Assembly (NCBI GenBank): GCA_024639415.1
Contig: JAHEIK010000310.1
Coordinates: 1-5,094, forward strand
Source: Planctomycetota bacterium
GTDB lineage: Bacteria > Planctomycetota > PLA2 > JAEUHO01
Length of the DNA: 5,094 nt
Direction of reading: 5' to 3'
The notes beneath the pieces were generated by a model. That model was not told where the DNA came from. It was given only the letters and a program-made list of their open reading frames with translations, and did no database searches. This document shows positions 1 through 5,094 of the stretch, piece by piece. The translations under genes were made by a program, and so were the position numbers. Each line of letters begins with the position of its first letter. Positions within the stretch are counted from its first letter, which is position 1.

Positions 1-1
1 G

Positions 2-730
2 TCGGGTAGCGTCCTGACCCGCGGCGGTCACGTCGAGCTCGACGCCGGCTTGATGAACGGCACGACCCTGGACTGCGGCGGCGTGGCTGCCGTCCGCAAC
101 CGGAAGAACCCCATCGAGGCGGCGAACACGATCCTCGAGGGCAAGTACGTGCTCATGAGCGGCCTCGGCGGCATGCAGTACCTCGATGAGCAGGGCGTGC
201 CGAGCGTCGACCCGGACTCCCTCGTCCTGCCCCGTGAGCGCAAGCGCCTGCAGGAGGCCCTGGAGCGCGACCCCGGCGACGGCCTCGACTTCGGCCACGG
301 CGGTGTGAACCTGCCGGGCGACACGGTGGGCGCCGTGGCCATCGACTACATCGGTCGCATGGCCGCCGGCGCGTCGACGGGCGGCATCTGCGGGAAGCCC
401 CCCGGTCGCATGGGGGACACGTCGATTCCGGGCGCGGGCTACTACGCCGACGACCTGGCTGCCGGTGCCGCGTGCACGGGCTGGGGCGAGCCGCTGCTGC
501 GCATGGGACTCGCGCGGCGCACAGTGGATCTCGCCCGCGAGAACAACGCGATGGACGCCACGTGGCTCGCGCTCAAGGAGTTCGAGGAGCGTTTCCAGGG
601 GCGCGGGGGCGTCATCCTGATCGCGCGCGACGGCTCGATCGGCTTCTCCTACAACACGCCGTCCATGGCGACGGCGTACATGGACGAGGAGCTGCAGACT
701 CCGTTCGTCGGAGGCATCGCTGCCGACTGA
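2..730 (+). CDS. Isoaspartyl peptidase/L-asparaginase, Ntn-hydrolase family (peptidase T2), 5' partial
   Basis: This family hydrolyses L-asparagine to aspartate and ammonia and removes isoaspartyl residues from dipeptides. The precursor cuts itself into alpha and beta subunits, freeing a Thr at the beta N-terminus as nucleophile. The frame is open from base 2, and 242 residues lie in the window before TGA at 728-730. The opening GSVLTRGG...ELDAGLMNG and the KNPIEAA segment are the family's alpha-subunit signature. The cleavage site is GD|TVGAVA, with the nucleophilic Thr at codon 323-325. The rest of the active site is intact: Thr in ASTGG (377-379), PGR Arg (407-409), GD Asp (416-418) and CTGWG (Thr 476-478). 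The beta part is about 135 residues, normal for the family. The alpha part lacks roughly 65-75 residues that must lie upstream, so the TTG/ATG at 50-55 is not the start. Glycosylasparaginase is a related alternative. It converges on the pilin operon and is probably unrelated to it. Confidence 0.93.
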   Translation, partial: SGSVLTRGGHVELDAGLMNGTTLDCGGVAAVRNRKNPIEAANTILEGKYVLMSGLGGMQYLDEQGVPSVDPDSLVLPRERKRLQEALERDPGDGLDFGHGGVNLPGDTVGAVAIDYIGRMAAGASTGGICGKPPGRMGDTSIPGAGYYADDLAAGAACTGWGEPLLRMGLARRTVDLARENNAMDATWLALKEFEERFQGRGGVILIARDGSIGFSYNTPSMATAYMDEELQTPFVGGIAAD

Positions 731-747
731 CACACGGGCGTGGTGTT

Positions 748-770
748 CGCCGACGCCCTCCGGCGTGGCG
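748..770. terminator. Imperfect GC-rich hairpin between convergent genes, possible bidirectional terminator
   Basis: CGCC at 748-751 and ACGCC at 753-757 pair with GGCGT at 762-766 and GGCG at 767-770. This gives nine base pairs with one bulged G (752) and a CTCC loop (758-761). It sits in the 57-bp gap between the asparaginase stop and the stop of the HEAT-repeat gene, where a shared terminator is expected. No T-run follows on either strand, so it is not a canonical intrinsic terminator, and in DNA this GC-rich a stem can arise by chance. Confidence 0.35.
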
Positions 771-787
771 GCTCAGTGCGCACCAAG

Positions 788-2341
788 CTAGGGCTTGCTG
801 CGCCGCTTCCGGATCACGGGCGGCGGCAGGTCTTCGTCCTTCGTCGGCGAGACACGTGCCGGGGCGCTTGGGAGCGGCGCCGTGGATAGGGATCCAGCGC
901 GTGCCTGCTGCCTGCCCGGTGCAGCCGCCTTGGGCTTGCGTGCCACGGCGGGTGACTTCCGCGTCGGTGCCGGAGCGGACCGCGGCGCAGCCAAGACGGG
1001 CACCGCACCTGCTTGGCGCGAGGGGGGCGTCGGCGTGCTCGCACGCGGCACGCGCGTGGGGCCAACGCGCGGAGCGGGCTTGCGTTCCGCGCTCCGAACG
1101 TCTTCCGCCCCGCGGCCTGCCGGCCTGAGCGGCGCTGCCGCTGCCGTGTCAGTCGACGGCTGGGGCTCCAGACCGGTTGCGGTCGCCGAGGTCGGGCCGG
1201 CGCCTGACGGGGCTGCCTCCGGGAAGCGCTGCGCCTGCGCCTGCGCCGTGGGCGCACCGGGTTCACGAGCGGCGGGTTCGGGAGTCGTAGGCTCGGCAAC
1301 TACGGGCTGCGCCGACGCGACCTTCTGCGGTGCGGCAGGTCGCACGGTTGGCTTGGCGATGCGCGCCGACTGTGTCGTCGCGGCGAGTCGAGCCGGTGGC
1401 GGCCGAACCGCAATCCGCGTCGCCGGCAGGCGAGTACCCGGTCTCGTCGCGATCGCATCCGGGGCCGCCTCACGAGCCCTTTCAGCGGTTCGCTCCGTCG
1501 CGCGGCGCGCCGGCGGCGTGCCCCCTGCCTCGGAAGGCACGCGACGTGTCCAGCGGGCAAGGTCACTCAGGCGCAGGGTGCGTGAGAGATCGGCGGCTAG
1601 AGCCCGGCGGTTCGAGGCGCGCGTTCGCAGCCACGTTTCCAACCGTTCTTCGACGTAGGGGAGGTCGTGCCATGCGAAGCGCTCGACCGATCGGCGATTG
1701 GCGCCACTTGCGCGGCCACTGGAGTCCTTGGCGAGGGCGTCCATGGCCACGCGCAGGGCGCGCGCCTGGCGAGGCGCGACGGTCTTCCACCAGTGACGCC
1801 AGCGCACTGGCGAGGCGGGCATGCGGGCGCCAGACAGAGCCCGCAGACTCGAAAGAGCCGCCGCGCGAATCCCTGCGCCGTCGTCCTCGATCCGCTGGAG
1901 TAGGAAAGGGACGTCGCGGGCATCCCCGAGCCGCCCGAGGCACGCGATTGCAAGGCGCCGCTCATGGCCGCTGCTTCGGCGAGCCACGCGACGCACGGCG
2001 TGCACGGCCGCGGAGGCCCGCAGTCCGATGGTGCGCAGCGCCTGCAAGCTGGCGATACGTATCTCCGGGTCGGTATGTCGGAGGTAGGGCACGAGTGCGT
2101 CGAGTGCGCTCGTGCCGCCCTCCTCGCCGAGCGCCACGACTACGTCTCTCAGGGCCTTCTCACCTTGCGCTTCGGCGCGGGCGAGACGGTCTTCGGCGCG
2201 GACGGGGGGCGTCGGGTTCGCCCGCGCGCCCTGCGCCTGCGGCGGAGGCTGCGTCCCTTCGCCGGCCAAGGCCTGCGAGGAAACCAGCACTGTGAGCAGC
2301 AGGCACGGGAGCAGGTGTCGGACTAGTCGCCGCTTTCCCAT
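788..2341 (-). CDS. Secreted HEAT-repeat protein with long Pro/Ala/Arg-rich disordered tail
   Basis: This 517-residue protein is not a member of any pilus family I recognise. Residues 1-26 form a Sec signal peptide: basic MGKRRLVRH, a Leu-rich core, then a likely cut after QALA. Residues about 60-170 carry three or more HEAT-like helical repeats (TSALDALVPYLRHTDPEIR, DARDVPFLLQRIEDDGAGIR), each with the usual Asp/Arg turn. A Trp-rich motif, RWRHWWKT, follows at 180-187; W-x-x-W-W after HEAT repeats is familiar to me from planctomycete-type proteins. A further helical part (about 215-265) precedes a tail of about 250 residues dominated by Pro, Ala, Thr, Ser and Arg, probably disordered, ending in a basic IRKRRSKP. 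The ATG start is 3 bp after the previous stop, with GGAG 9 nt upstream. HEAT repeats usually bind proteins, so a periplasmic scaffold for pilus assembly is possible, but this is inference from the operon position. Both strands are open across the tail because of its composition; the signal peptide, ribosome binding site and operon fit select this frame. Confidence 0.85.
   Translation of the reverse strand: MGKRRLVRHLLPCLLLTVLVSSQALAGEGTQPPPQAQGARANPTPPVRAEDRLARAEAQGEKALRDVVVALGEEGGTSALDALVPYLRHTDPEIRIASLQALRTIGLRASAAVHAVRRVARRSSGHERRLAIACLGRLGDARDVPFLLQRIEDDGAGIRAAALSSLRALSGARMPASPVRWRHWWKTVAPRQARALRVAMDALAKDSSGRASGANRRSVERFAWHDLPYVEERLETWLRTRASNRRALAADLSRTLRLSDLARWTRRVPSEAGGTPPARRATERTAERAREAAPDAIATRPGTRLPATRIAVRPPPARLAATTQSARIAKPTVRPAAPQKVASAQPVVAEPTTPEPAAREPGAPTAQAQAQRFPEAAPSGAGPTSATATGLEPQPSTDTAAAAPLRPAGRGAEDVRSAERKPAPRVGPTRVPRASTPTPPSRQAGAVPVLAAPRSAPAPTRKSPAVARKPKAAAPGRQQARAGSLSTAPLPSAPARVSPTKDEDLPPPVIRKRRSKP
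1229..1247. repeat. Short hexanucleotide tandem repeat (CTGCGC x3)
   Basis: Three perfect copies of CTGCGC lie in the disordered-tail part of the HEAT-repeat gene and encode alternating Ala-Gln on the minus strand (AQAQAQ, residues about 366-371). A change in copy number would keep the reading frame. It is probably only low-complexity coding sequence. Confidence 0.6.
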
Positions 2342-2344
2342 GGG

Positions 2345-3592
2345 CTAGTGCTCCAACCAGTACAAGCGTTCGCTGCCCACGCTCCCGCTCTTGACGGCCG
2401 AGAGTGCGCGGTCGTAGTGCAGGCCGGCGCCGCCCGTCAGCACGATGGTGTTGGCTACCACCGCGCCGAAGAGATCGCCGCCGCCGTGACTGACGTACTT
2501 GAACGTCGGTGCGTACACGGCGAGGGTCGTGGCCGCCTTTGAGCCGATTCGCACCGAGAGCGTGCGACGTCTGGACCGGGGCGGGAAGTCGTAGCCGTGT
2601 CCGTACAGCACGCAGTCGAGCGTCCGCCCGCCGAGTACCCGGACCGAGCCGTTGGCCAACTCGAACTTGTCGGTGATGTAGATCACGGAGGGGCCCAGGA
2701 TCTCGAGGTTGCCCGACCCGTTGATGTCGACGGTGTGGAAGATGTAGGTGCCACCTGGCAGTTGCACGCTTGCACCGGACTTCCCCTTCAGCACGAGTTT
2801 CGTCGCGTCGTAGGAGATGTCCGGGCTCGAGGTGTCTATGGTGTGGTTGTCGTTGGCCTCGAACGCCGCCAGGAACGCCTCGTACGGCGGGTCGGCGATC
2901 TCCAAGGTCTCGCTGCGGGGCGTCGTGTCGCCGGCCACGAAGGCCCCTCCGTTCAGGCGCGCGACGTCGCCCGGGCCTGGGATCGCGTCACCGAGGATGC
3001 CGCCGGAGCCCGTCACCCTGATGCTGCCGTTGCTGCCGAGATGGCCGCCTGCGTCGGCGACGAGACCGTGGAGGCCCGAGACCGTGTTCGTGCTCTGCGA
3101 GGCGTACGTACCGAGGCGCGTGTCGAACGCGTCGCTCCAGCAGTGACCGCTCAAGCGCAGGGACTGCTTGGCGAAGAGCGCGTGCTTGAAGTACGTGTCG
3201 GGGAGCACACGCACACCGGCCTCGAGTCGTCGCACCGCCAGCCCTCTCGTGCCTCGTGACTCGAGCTTGTAGAGCCGTTCGTTGGCATCGAGCAGCGTGG
3301 AGCGGACCTCGTACGCCCCGCCGTCGACGGTGCCCGTGAGGGTGCCGAGTCCGTCGCCGTCCGCGTCGCTGCCGCTGCGCAGTTCCATCTCGGCACGGAG
3401 CAGTCCGATCTCCGCGATCTCGAGGGCGCGCAGTCGCTGCTCGGCGAAGGACACCCGGCGGACCTCGCCCACGCTCTCTTCGAGCAGGACCAGGGTCAGG
3501 CCGGCGATGAGGATGGCGACCATGAGGAGCGGGATGATGACGAGCCCACGCTCGGTCCGCACTCCTGTCTGTGTTCGCTTCCTATTCGTCAC
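2345..3592 (-). CDS. PilX/GspK-like minor pilin-type protein with beta-rich passenger domain (DUF7305-like)
   Basis: This is a 415-residue inner-membrane-anchored or pilus-tip protein. The 16-residue leader ends in TERG and is followed by a hydrophobic helix (about 17-38) and a charged amphipathic stretch. ALEIAEIGLLRAEMEL (57-71) matches the A-E-x-G-L-x-R-A pattern of PilX N-termini. The residue at mature position 5 is Pro, not the usual Glu, a departure that GspK-type tip pseudopilins also show. Residues about 130-400 are Gly/Asn/Ser-rich with alternating hydrophobics. PGGTYIFHTVDINGSGNLEI, YITDKFELANGSVRVLGG, LAVYAPT and LFGAVVANTIVLTGG then HYDRAL resemble the C-terminal domain now called DUF7305 in PilX-like proteins; the accession is from memory. 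An Asp-rich DADGDG lies at 76-81, and Cys151 and Cys327 could form a disulfide. The start is GTG, 1 bp after the PilW-like stop, with GAGGAA 5 nt upstream. It probably acts at the pilus tip with the two pilins encoded before it. Confidence 0.85.
   Translation of the reverse strand: MTNRKRTQTGVRTERGLVIIPLLMVAILIAGLTLVLLEESVGEVRRVSFAEQRLRALEIAEIGLLRAEMELRSGSDADGDGLGTLTGTVDGGAYEVRSTLLDANERLYKLESRGTRGLAVRRLEAGVRVLPDTYFKHALFAKQSLRLSGHCWSDAFDTRLGTYASQSTNTVSGLHGLVADAGGHLGSNGSIRVTGSGGILGDAIPGPGDVARLNGGAFVAGDTTPRSETLEIADPPYEAFLAAFEANDNHTIDTSSPDISYDATKLVLKGKSGASVQLPGGTYIFHTVDINGSGNLEILGPSVIYITDKFELANGSVRVLGGRTLDCVLYGHGYDFPPRSRRRTLSVRIGSKAATTLAVYAPTFKYVSHGGGDLFGAVVANTIVLTGGAGLHYDRALSAVKSGSVGSERLYWLEH
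2351..2354 (-). promoter_or_regulatory. Ribosome binding site of the HEAT-repeat gene
   Basis: On the minus strand GGAG lies 9 nt before the ATG at 2339-2341. It is formed by the last codons (Leu-Glu-His) of the PilX-like gene. It supports the chosen start and indicates translational coupling to the pilin genes. Confidence 0.65.
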
Positions 3593-3593
3593 G

Positions 3594-4160
3594 TCAGTTC
3601 CTCAGCGCAAGCACGGTCTCGCCCGAGACACGCTTCATGCGGCGCGGATCCGAGCCGTGGAGAGTGGTCAGGCGGATGACGAGTGCGCGACCCTCTTGAC
3701 GCACCCGGAAACTGCCGCGGACGGCGTTGCGGACGACGACCTCCTCTGGTTCACCCACCGTGCGGAGGACGATGTCGCCGACTTCGGTGATCCCGACGCC
3801 GGGGATGTCGTGAGCCACGCCTGCACTCCCGCGATACGCCAGCCACTGCTCGGGGCCCAACTCGGGAGCGCCGTCGATGAGTCCCAGGACCTCGCGGAAT
3901 CTCGGCTCCGAGGTGAGGCCTGTCGAGTCGAAGCCCAGCATGGTGTCGATCCCGGCATTGCGCAGCTTGCTTCGCAGGGCCTGGTGCGCCTCGCGATACG
4001 CCGCGGAGGCGCGCAGATGTTGTCGTGAGTCCGTAGCGAGTCGATCCGCTGTCGCGAACGTCTGGAGACCGGCGACGATGGACAGCGTCGCGATGGCAAC
4101 CGTAATGAGGATCTCGAGCAGTGTGAATCCAGACTGCTCCTGCGGCGGGTGGAATCTCAT
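3594..4160 (-). CDS. Type IV minor pilin, PilW/GspJ-like
   Basis: This is a 188-residue prepilin. Its N-terminus has an 11-residue hydrophilic leader ending QSG, then FTLLEILITVAIATLSIVAG. This is the class III signal cut by prepilin peptidase between Gly11 and Phe12, with the conserved Glu at mature position 5 (Glu16). The helix continues as an amphipathic alpha-1 with the LRASAAYREAHQALRSKLRNAG pattern seen in PilW/GspJ proteins, followed by a compact beta-rich domain. The C-terminus (SFRVRQEGRALVIRLTT, then GETVLALRN) resembles the closing strand of that family. It has an ATG start overlapping the previous gene by 4 bp (ATGA) and an excellent ribosome binding site. The product is expected to be an inner-membrane prepilin that joins a pilus or pseudopilus initiation/tip complex with its neighbours. 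PilW and GspJ cannot be separated from sequence alone; the pilin class is secure. Confidence 0.9.
   Translation of the reverse strand: MRFHPPQEQSGFTLLEILITVAIATLSIVAGLQTFATADRLATDSRQHLRASAAYREAHQALRSKLRNAGIDTMLGFDSTGLTSEPRFREVLGLIDGAPELGPEQWLAYRGSAGVAHDIPGVGITEVGDIVLRTVGEPEEVVVRNAVRGSFRVRQEGRALVIRLTTLHGSDPRRMKRVSGETVLALRN
3598..3603 (-). promoter_or_regulatory. Ribosome binding site of the PilX-like gene, deciding its GTG start
   Basis: GAGGAA on the minus strand lies 5 nt before the GTG at 3590-3592 and forms part of the last codons (Leu-Arg-Asn) of the PilW-like gene. No ATG occurs between this site and the conserved prepilin cleavage region, so the GTG start is well supported. Confidence 0.7.
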
Positions 4161-4807
4161 CGATCACCTCGCAGCCAAGCGACGACTTCGATCACGCGCG
4201 TTGCTTCCCCCGGGGGTATCCACTGGACGATGACGCGTACGGGCAGCACCGCGTAGTCATCGTCGTGAGCCATCCCGTCCATGGCGCCGTCGCCGTTGAG
4301 ATCGGCCGGTAGTCCGAAGCGTGGATCTTCGAGGTCTTCGCGTAGGCGCGTGGGTCCGGCAGGATCTTCGGCCAGTGCTGCTGCCGGGACCTCGATCAGC
4401 AGGTGGCACTCGCGCATGGGAGCCGCAAGGCTGAAGTCCGGGAAGTACGTCTGAGGCACGTAGGCACGCCGCCCATCCGCCAGCACGGTCGTGCCGGCGG
4501 ATGTATTCACGGTCTGGTCCAGCCGGAGGCGCAGACGCTCGTAGAGCGTCGCCCAGTCCTCGTCAGAGCGCAGTCGTTGGATCACCTGCTGCGTCACGTG
4601 CAGCGCCTCGCTGCGAATGCGCTCTTCGACGCTCAGGCGGTGCTCGCCGACCGTCGTGCTGGCGTGGGTCAGGATCGCAACGGCCAACAGGGTGATACCC
4701 GCGATCAGCTCGATGAGGCTGAAGCCGCCCTCGGTCGATGCCGTTGCGCGTACGCAACTCGGCTGCGGAATCGAGCCGGAGGCGCGTTGGATCAGGGCGT
4801 AACACAT
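4157..4807 (-). CDS. Type IV minor pilin, PilV/GspI-like, with a long leader peptide
   Basis: This is the first gene of the operon, 216 residues from the ATG at 4805-4807. A TTG at 4820-4822 would add five residues. EGG|FSLIELIAGITLLAVAIL is a clear prepilin peptidase site with Glu at mature position 5 and a hydrophobic alpha-1. The leader is 28 residues (33 from TTG), much longer than in type IVa pilins and nearer the type IVb range. The helix continues through EERIRSEALHVTQQVIQRLRSD, followed by a mixed globular part. DLNGDGAMD (4277-4303) matches the D-x-N-x-D-G-x-x-D pattern of calcium-binding loops. The closing LPVRVIVQW ... RVIEVVAWL strands look like PilV/GspI-type pilins. Neither possible start has a clear ribosome binding site, and no other ATG, GTG or TTG lies in frame before the cleavage site; a TAG at 4856-4858 closes the frame upstream. 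The product probably forms the tip complex with the next two gene products. The pilin class is certain, the subfamily less so. Confidence 0.87.
   Translation of the reverse strand: MCYALIQRASGSIPQPSCVRATASTEGGFSLIELIAGITLLAVAILTHASTTVGEHRLSVEERIRSEALHVTQQVIQRLRSDEDWATLYERLRLRLDQTVNTSAGTTVLADGRRAYVPQTYFPDFSLAAPMRECHLLIEVPAAALAEDPAGPTRLREDLEDPRFGLPADLNGDGAMDGMAHDDDYAVLPVRVIVQWIPPGEATRVIEVVAWLRGDR
4162..4170 (-). promoter_or_regulatory. Extended Shine-Dalgarno site of the PilW-like gene
   Basis: On the minus strand GAGGTGATC ends one base before the ATG at 4158-4160. All nine bases match the complement of the canonical 16S rRNA 3' end (GAUCACCUC), with the GAGG core 6 nt from the start codon. 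The site is coded inside the last codons of the PilV-like gene (Leu-Arg-Gly-Asp-Arg-stop), so it overlaps the ATGA coupling junction. This should give strong translation of the second pilin. Confidence 0.8.
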
Positions 4808-4822
4808 GCGTTGACCAGGCAA

Positions 4823-5094
4823 TGGGTGCAGAACGGGTGCGGCACTACGCTGCGCCTATCGACCAGACGGCCTTGCCAGATCGCGCGGCTTCCGGCGCTG
4901 CGCCCCCTCGGTGTGTCTCGAATCGACACAGTTCAGGCTGTTGTAAGGGAGCTCGCCCTCGTGCTCCGGGCACGCGACCTCGAAGACCCGAATGGACGGA
5001 TCAGACCCCGGGCGACGCGGGAAGGATCCGAGCAGCCGAGGGCCGGCTTGCCTTCGCCTGGGCCCGCCTTGGGACCCTTGGCCTCTCGCAGGGG
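4823..5094. other. Upstream region of the pilin operon; no assigned gene
   Basis: This stretch should hold the promoter and 5' leader of the minus-strand operon. I found no convincing sigma-70 -35/-10 pair and no GG-N10-GC sigma-54 site. A 6-bp stem (TGTGTC at 4912-4917, GACACA at 4925-4930, 7-nt loop) is present without a T-run on either side. On the minus strand a frame runs from the right edge to TAG at 4856-4858, about 79 codons. Its last part, from about 4999 down, has G/C-rich third positions and reads IRVFEVACPEHEGELPYNS and onward, which could be the end of a gene from outside the window. I recognise no family in it. A plus-strand frame is open from 4826 to the edge, but its codon use is poor. 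Confidence 0.3.

Noticed and set aside
50..55. TTG/ATG as the start of the asparaginase gene
   Set aside because: Conserved family sequence (GSVLTRGG...ELDAG) continues upstream in the same frame to the window edge, so these are internal codons.
472..1128. A 218-codon plus-strand open frame crossing the asparaginase end and the convergent spacer
   Set aside because: It overlaps conserved asparaginase catalytic codons in another frame, then runs antisense to the HEAT-repeat gene, with His/Arg/Ala-rich shadow composition.
795..1658. A 287-codon plus-strand open frame opposite the tail of the HEAT-repeat gene
   Set aside because: It is composed of Arg/Ala/Gly-rich, family-less sequence and is explained by the GC-rich, Pro/Ala/Arg-rich coding strand opposite it. 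The minus-strand frame has a signal peptide, a ribosome binding site and an operon context.
2597..3259. A 220-codon plus-strand open frame opposite the PilX-like gene
   Set aside because: Shadow of the minus-strand gene; its Val/Arg/Asp-rich product shows no domain, and the opposite frame has a prepilin N-terminus and recognisable beta-rich motifs.
3282..4028. A 248-codon plus-strand open frame spanning the PilX-like and PilW-like genes
   Set aside because: It lies antisense across two well-supported pilin genes and begins with a Ser/Arg/Pro-rich low-complexity stretch.
4912..4930. Short hairpin TGTGTC-loop-GACACA as a terminator or operator
   Set aside because: The stem is only 6 bp with no T-run on either strand, and nothing ties it to a regulator; chance is likely.
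4826..5094. Plus-strand frame open from GTG at 4826 to the right edge, divergent from the pilin operon
   Set aside because: Third positions are not G/C-biased as in the genuine genes, there is no clear ribosome binding site, and the translated sequence is Arg/Pro-rich with no recognisable motif.

Overview
The window is high-GC bacterial DNA (about two-thirds G+C by eye, with strong G/C preference at third codon positions in the real genes). It holds two unrelated transcription units that point toward each other. The content suggests a Gram-negative, type IV pilus-bearing, high-GC bacterium. A secreted HEAT-repeat protein with a W-x-x-W-W motif and a very long Pro/Ala/Arg tail is reminiscent of Planctomycetota or similar lineages, but the sequence alone does not settle the taxon.

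Left part (2-730, + strand): the 3' end of an isoaspartyl peptidase/L-asparaginase of the N-terminal nucleophile (Ntn) hydrolase family. The whole catalytic beta subunit is present, including the nucleophilic threonine and the other conserved active-site residues. The first part of the alpha subunit lies upstream of the window. Between this gene and the convergent operon is a 57-bp spacer with an imperfect GC-rich hairpin that may end transcription from one or both sides.

Main part (788 to about 4807, - strand): a compact four-gene operon, transcribed from right to left. The order is a PilV/GspI-like minor pilin, a PilW/GspJ-like minor pilin, a PilX/GspK-like protein with a beta-rich passenger domain, and a secreted HEAT-repeat protein with a disordered C-terminal half. 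Junctions are a 4-bp ATGA overlap, a 1-bp gap and a 3-bp gap. Each downstream ribosome binding site lies inside the last codons of the gene before it. The first three genes follow the I-J-K order of the tip-complex (pseudo)pilins of type II secretion and type IV pili, so they probably form a pilus or pseudopilus initiation/tip complex. The fourth gene is not a standard pilus component and is the most interesting item here.

Right part (4823-5094): no recognised gene. It should contain the promoter and leader of the pilin operon, but I see no convincing -35/-10 pair. A minus-strand frame is open from the right edge to a TAG at 4856-4858 and could be the 3' end of another gene. There are no RNA genes, insertion sequences, CRISPR arrays or attachment sites that I can support.
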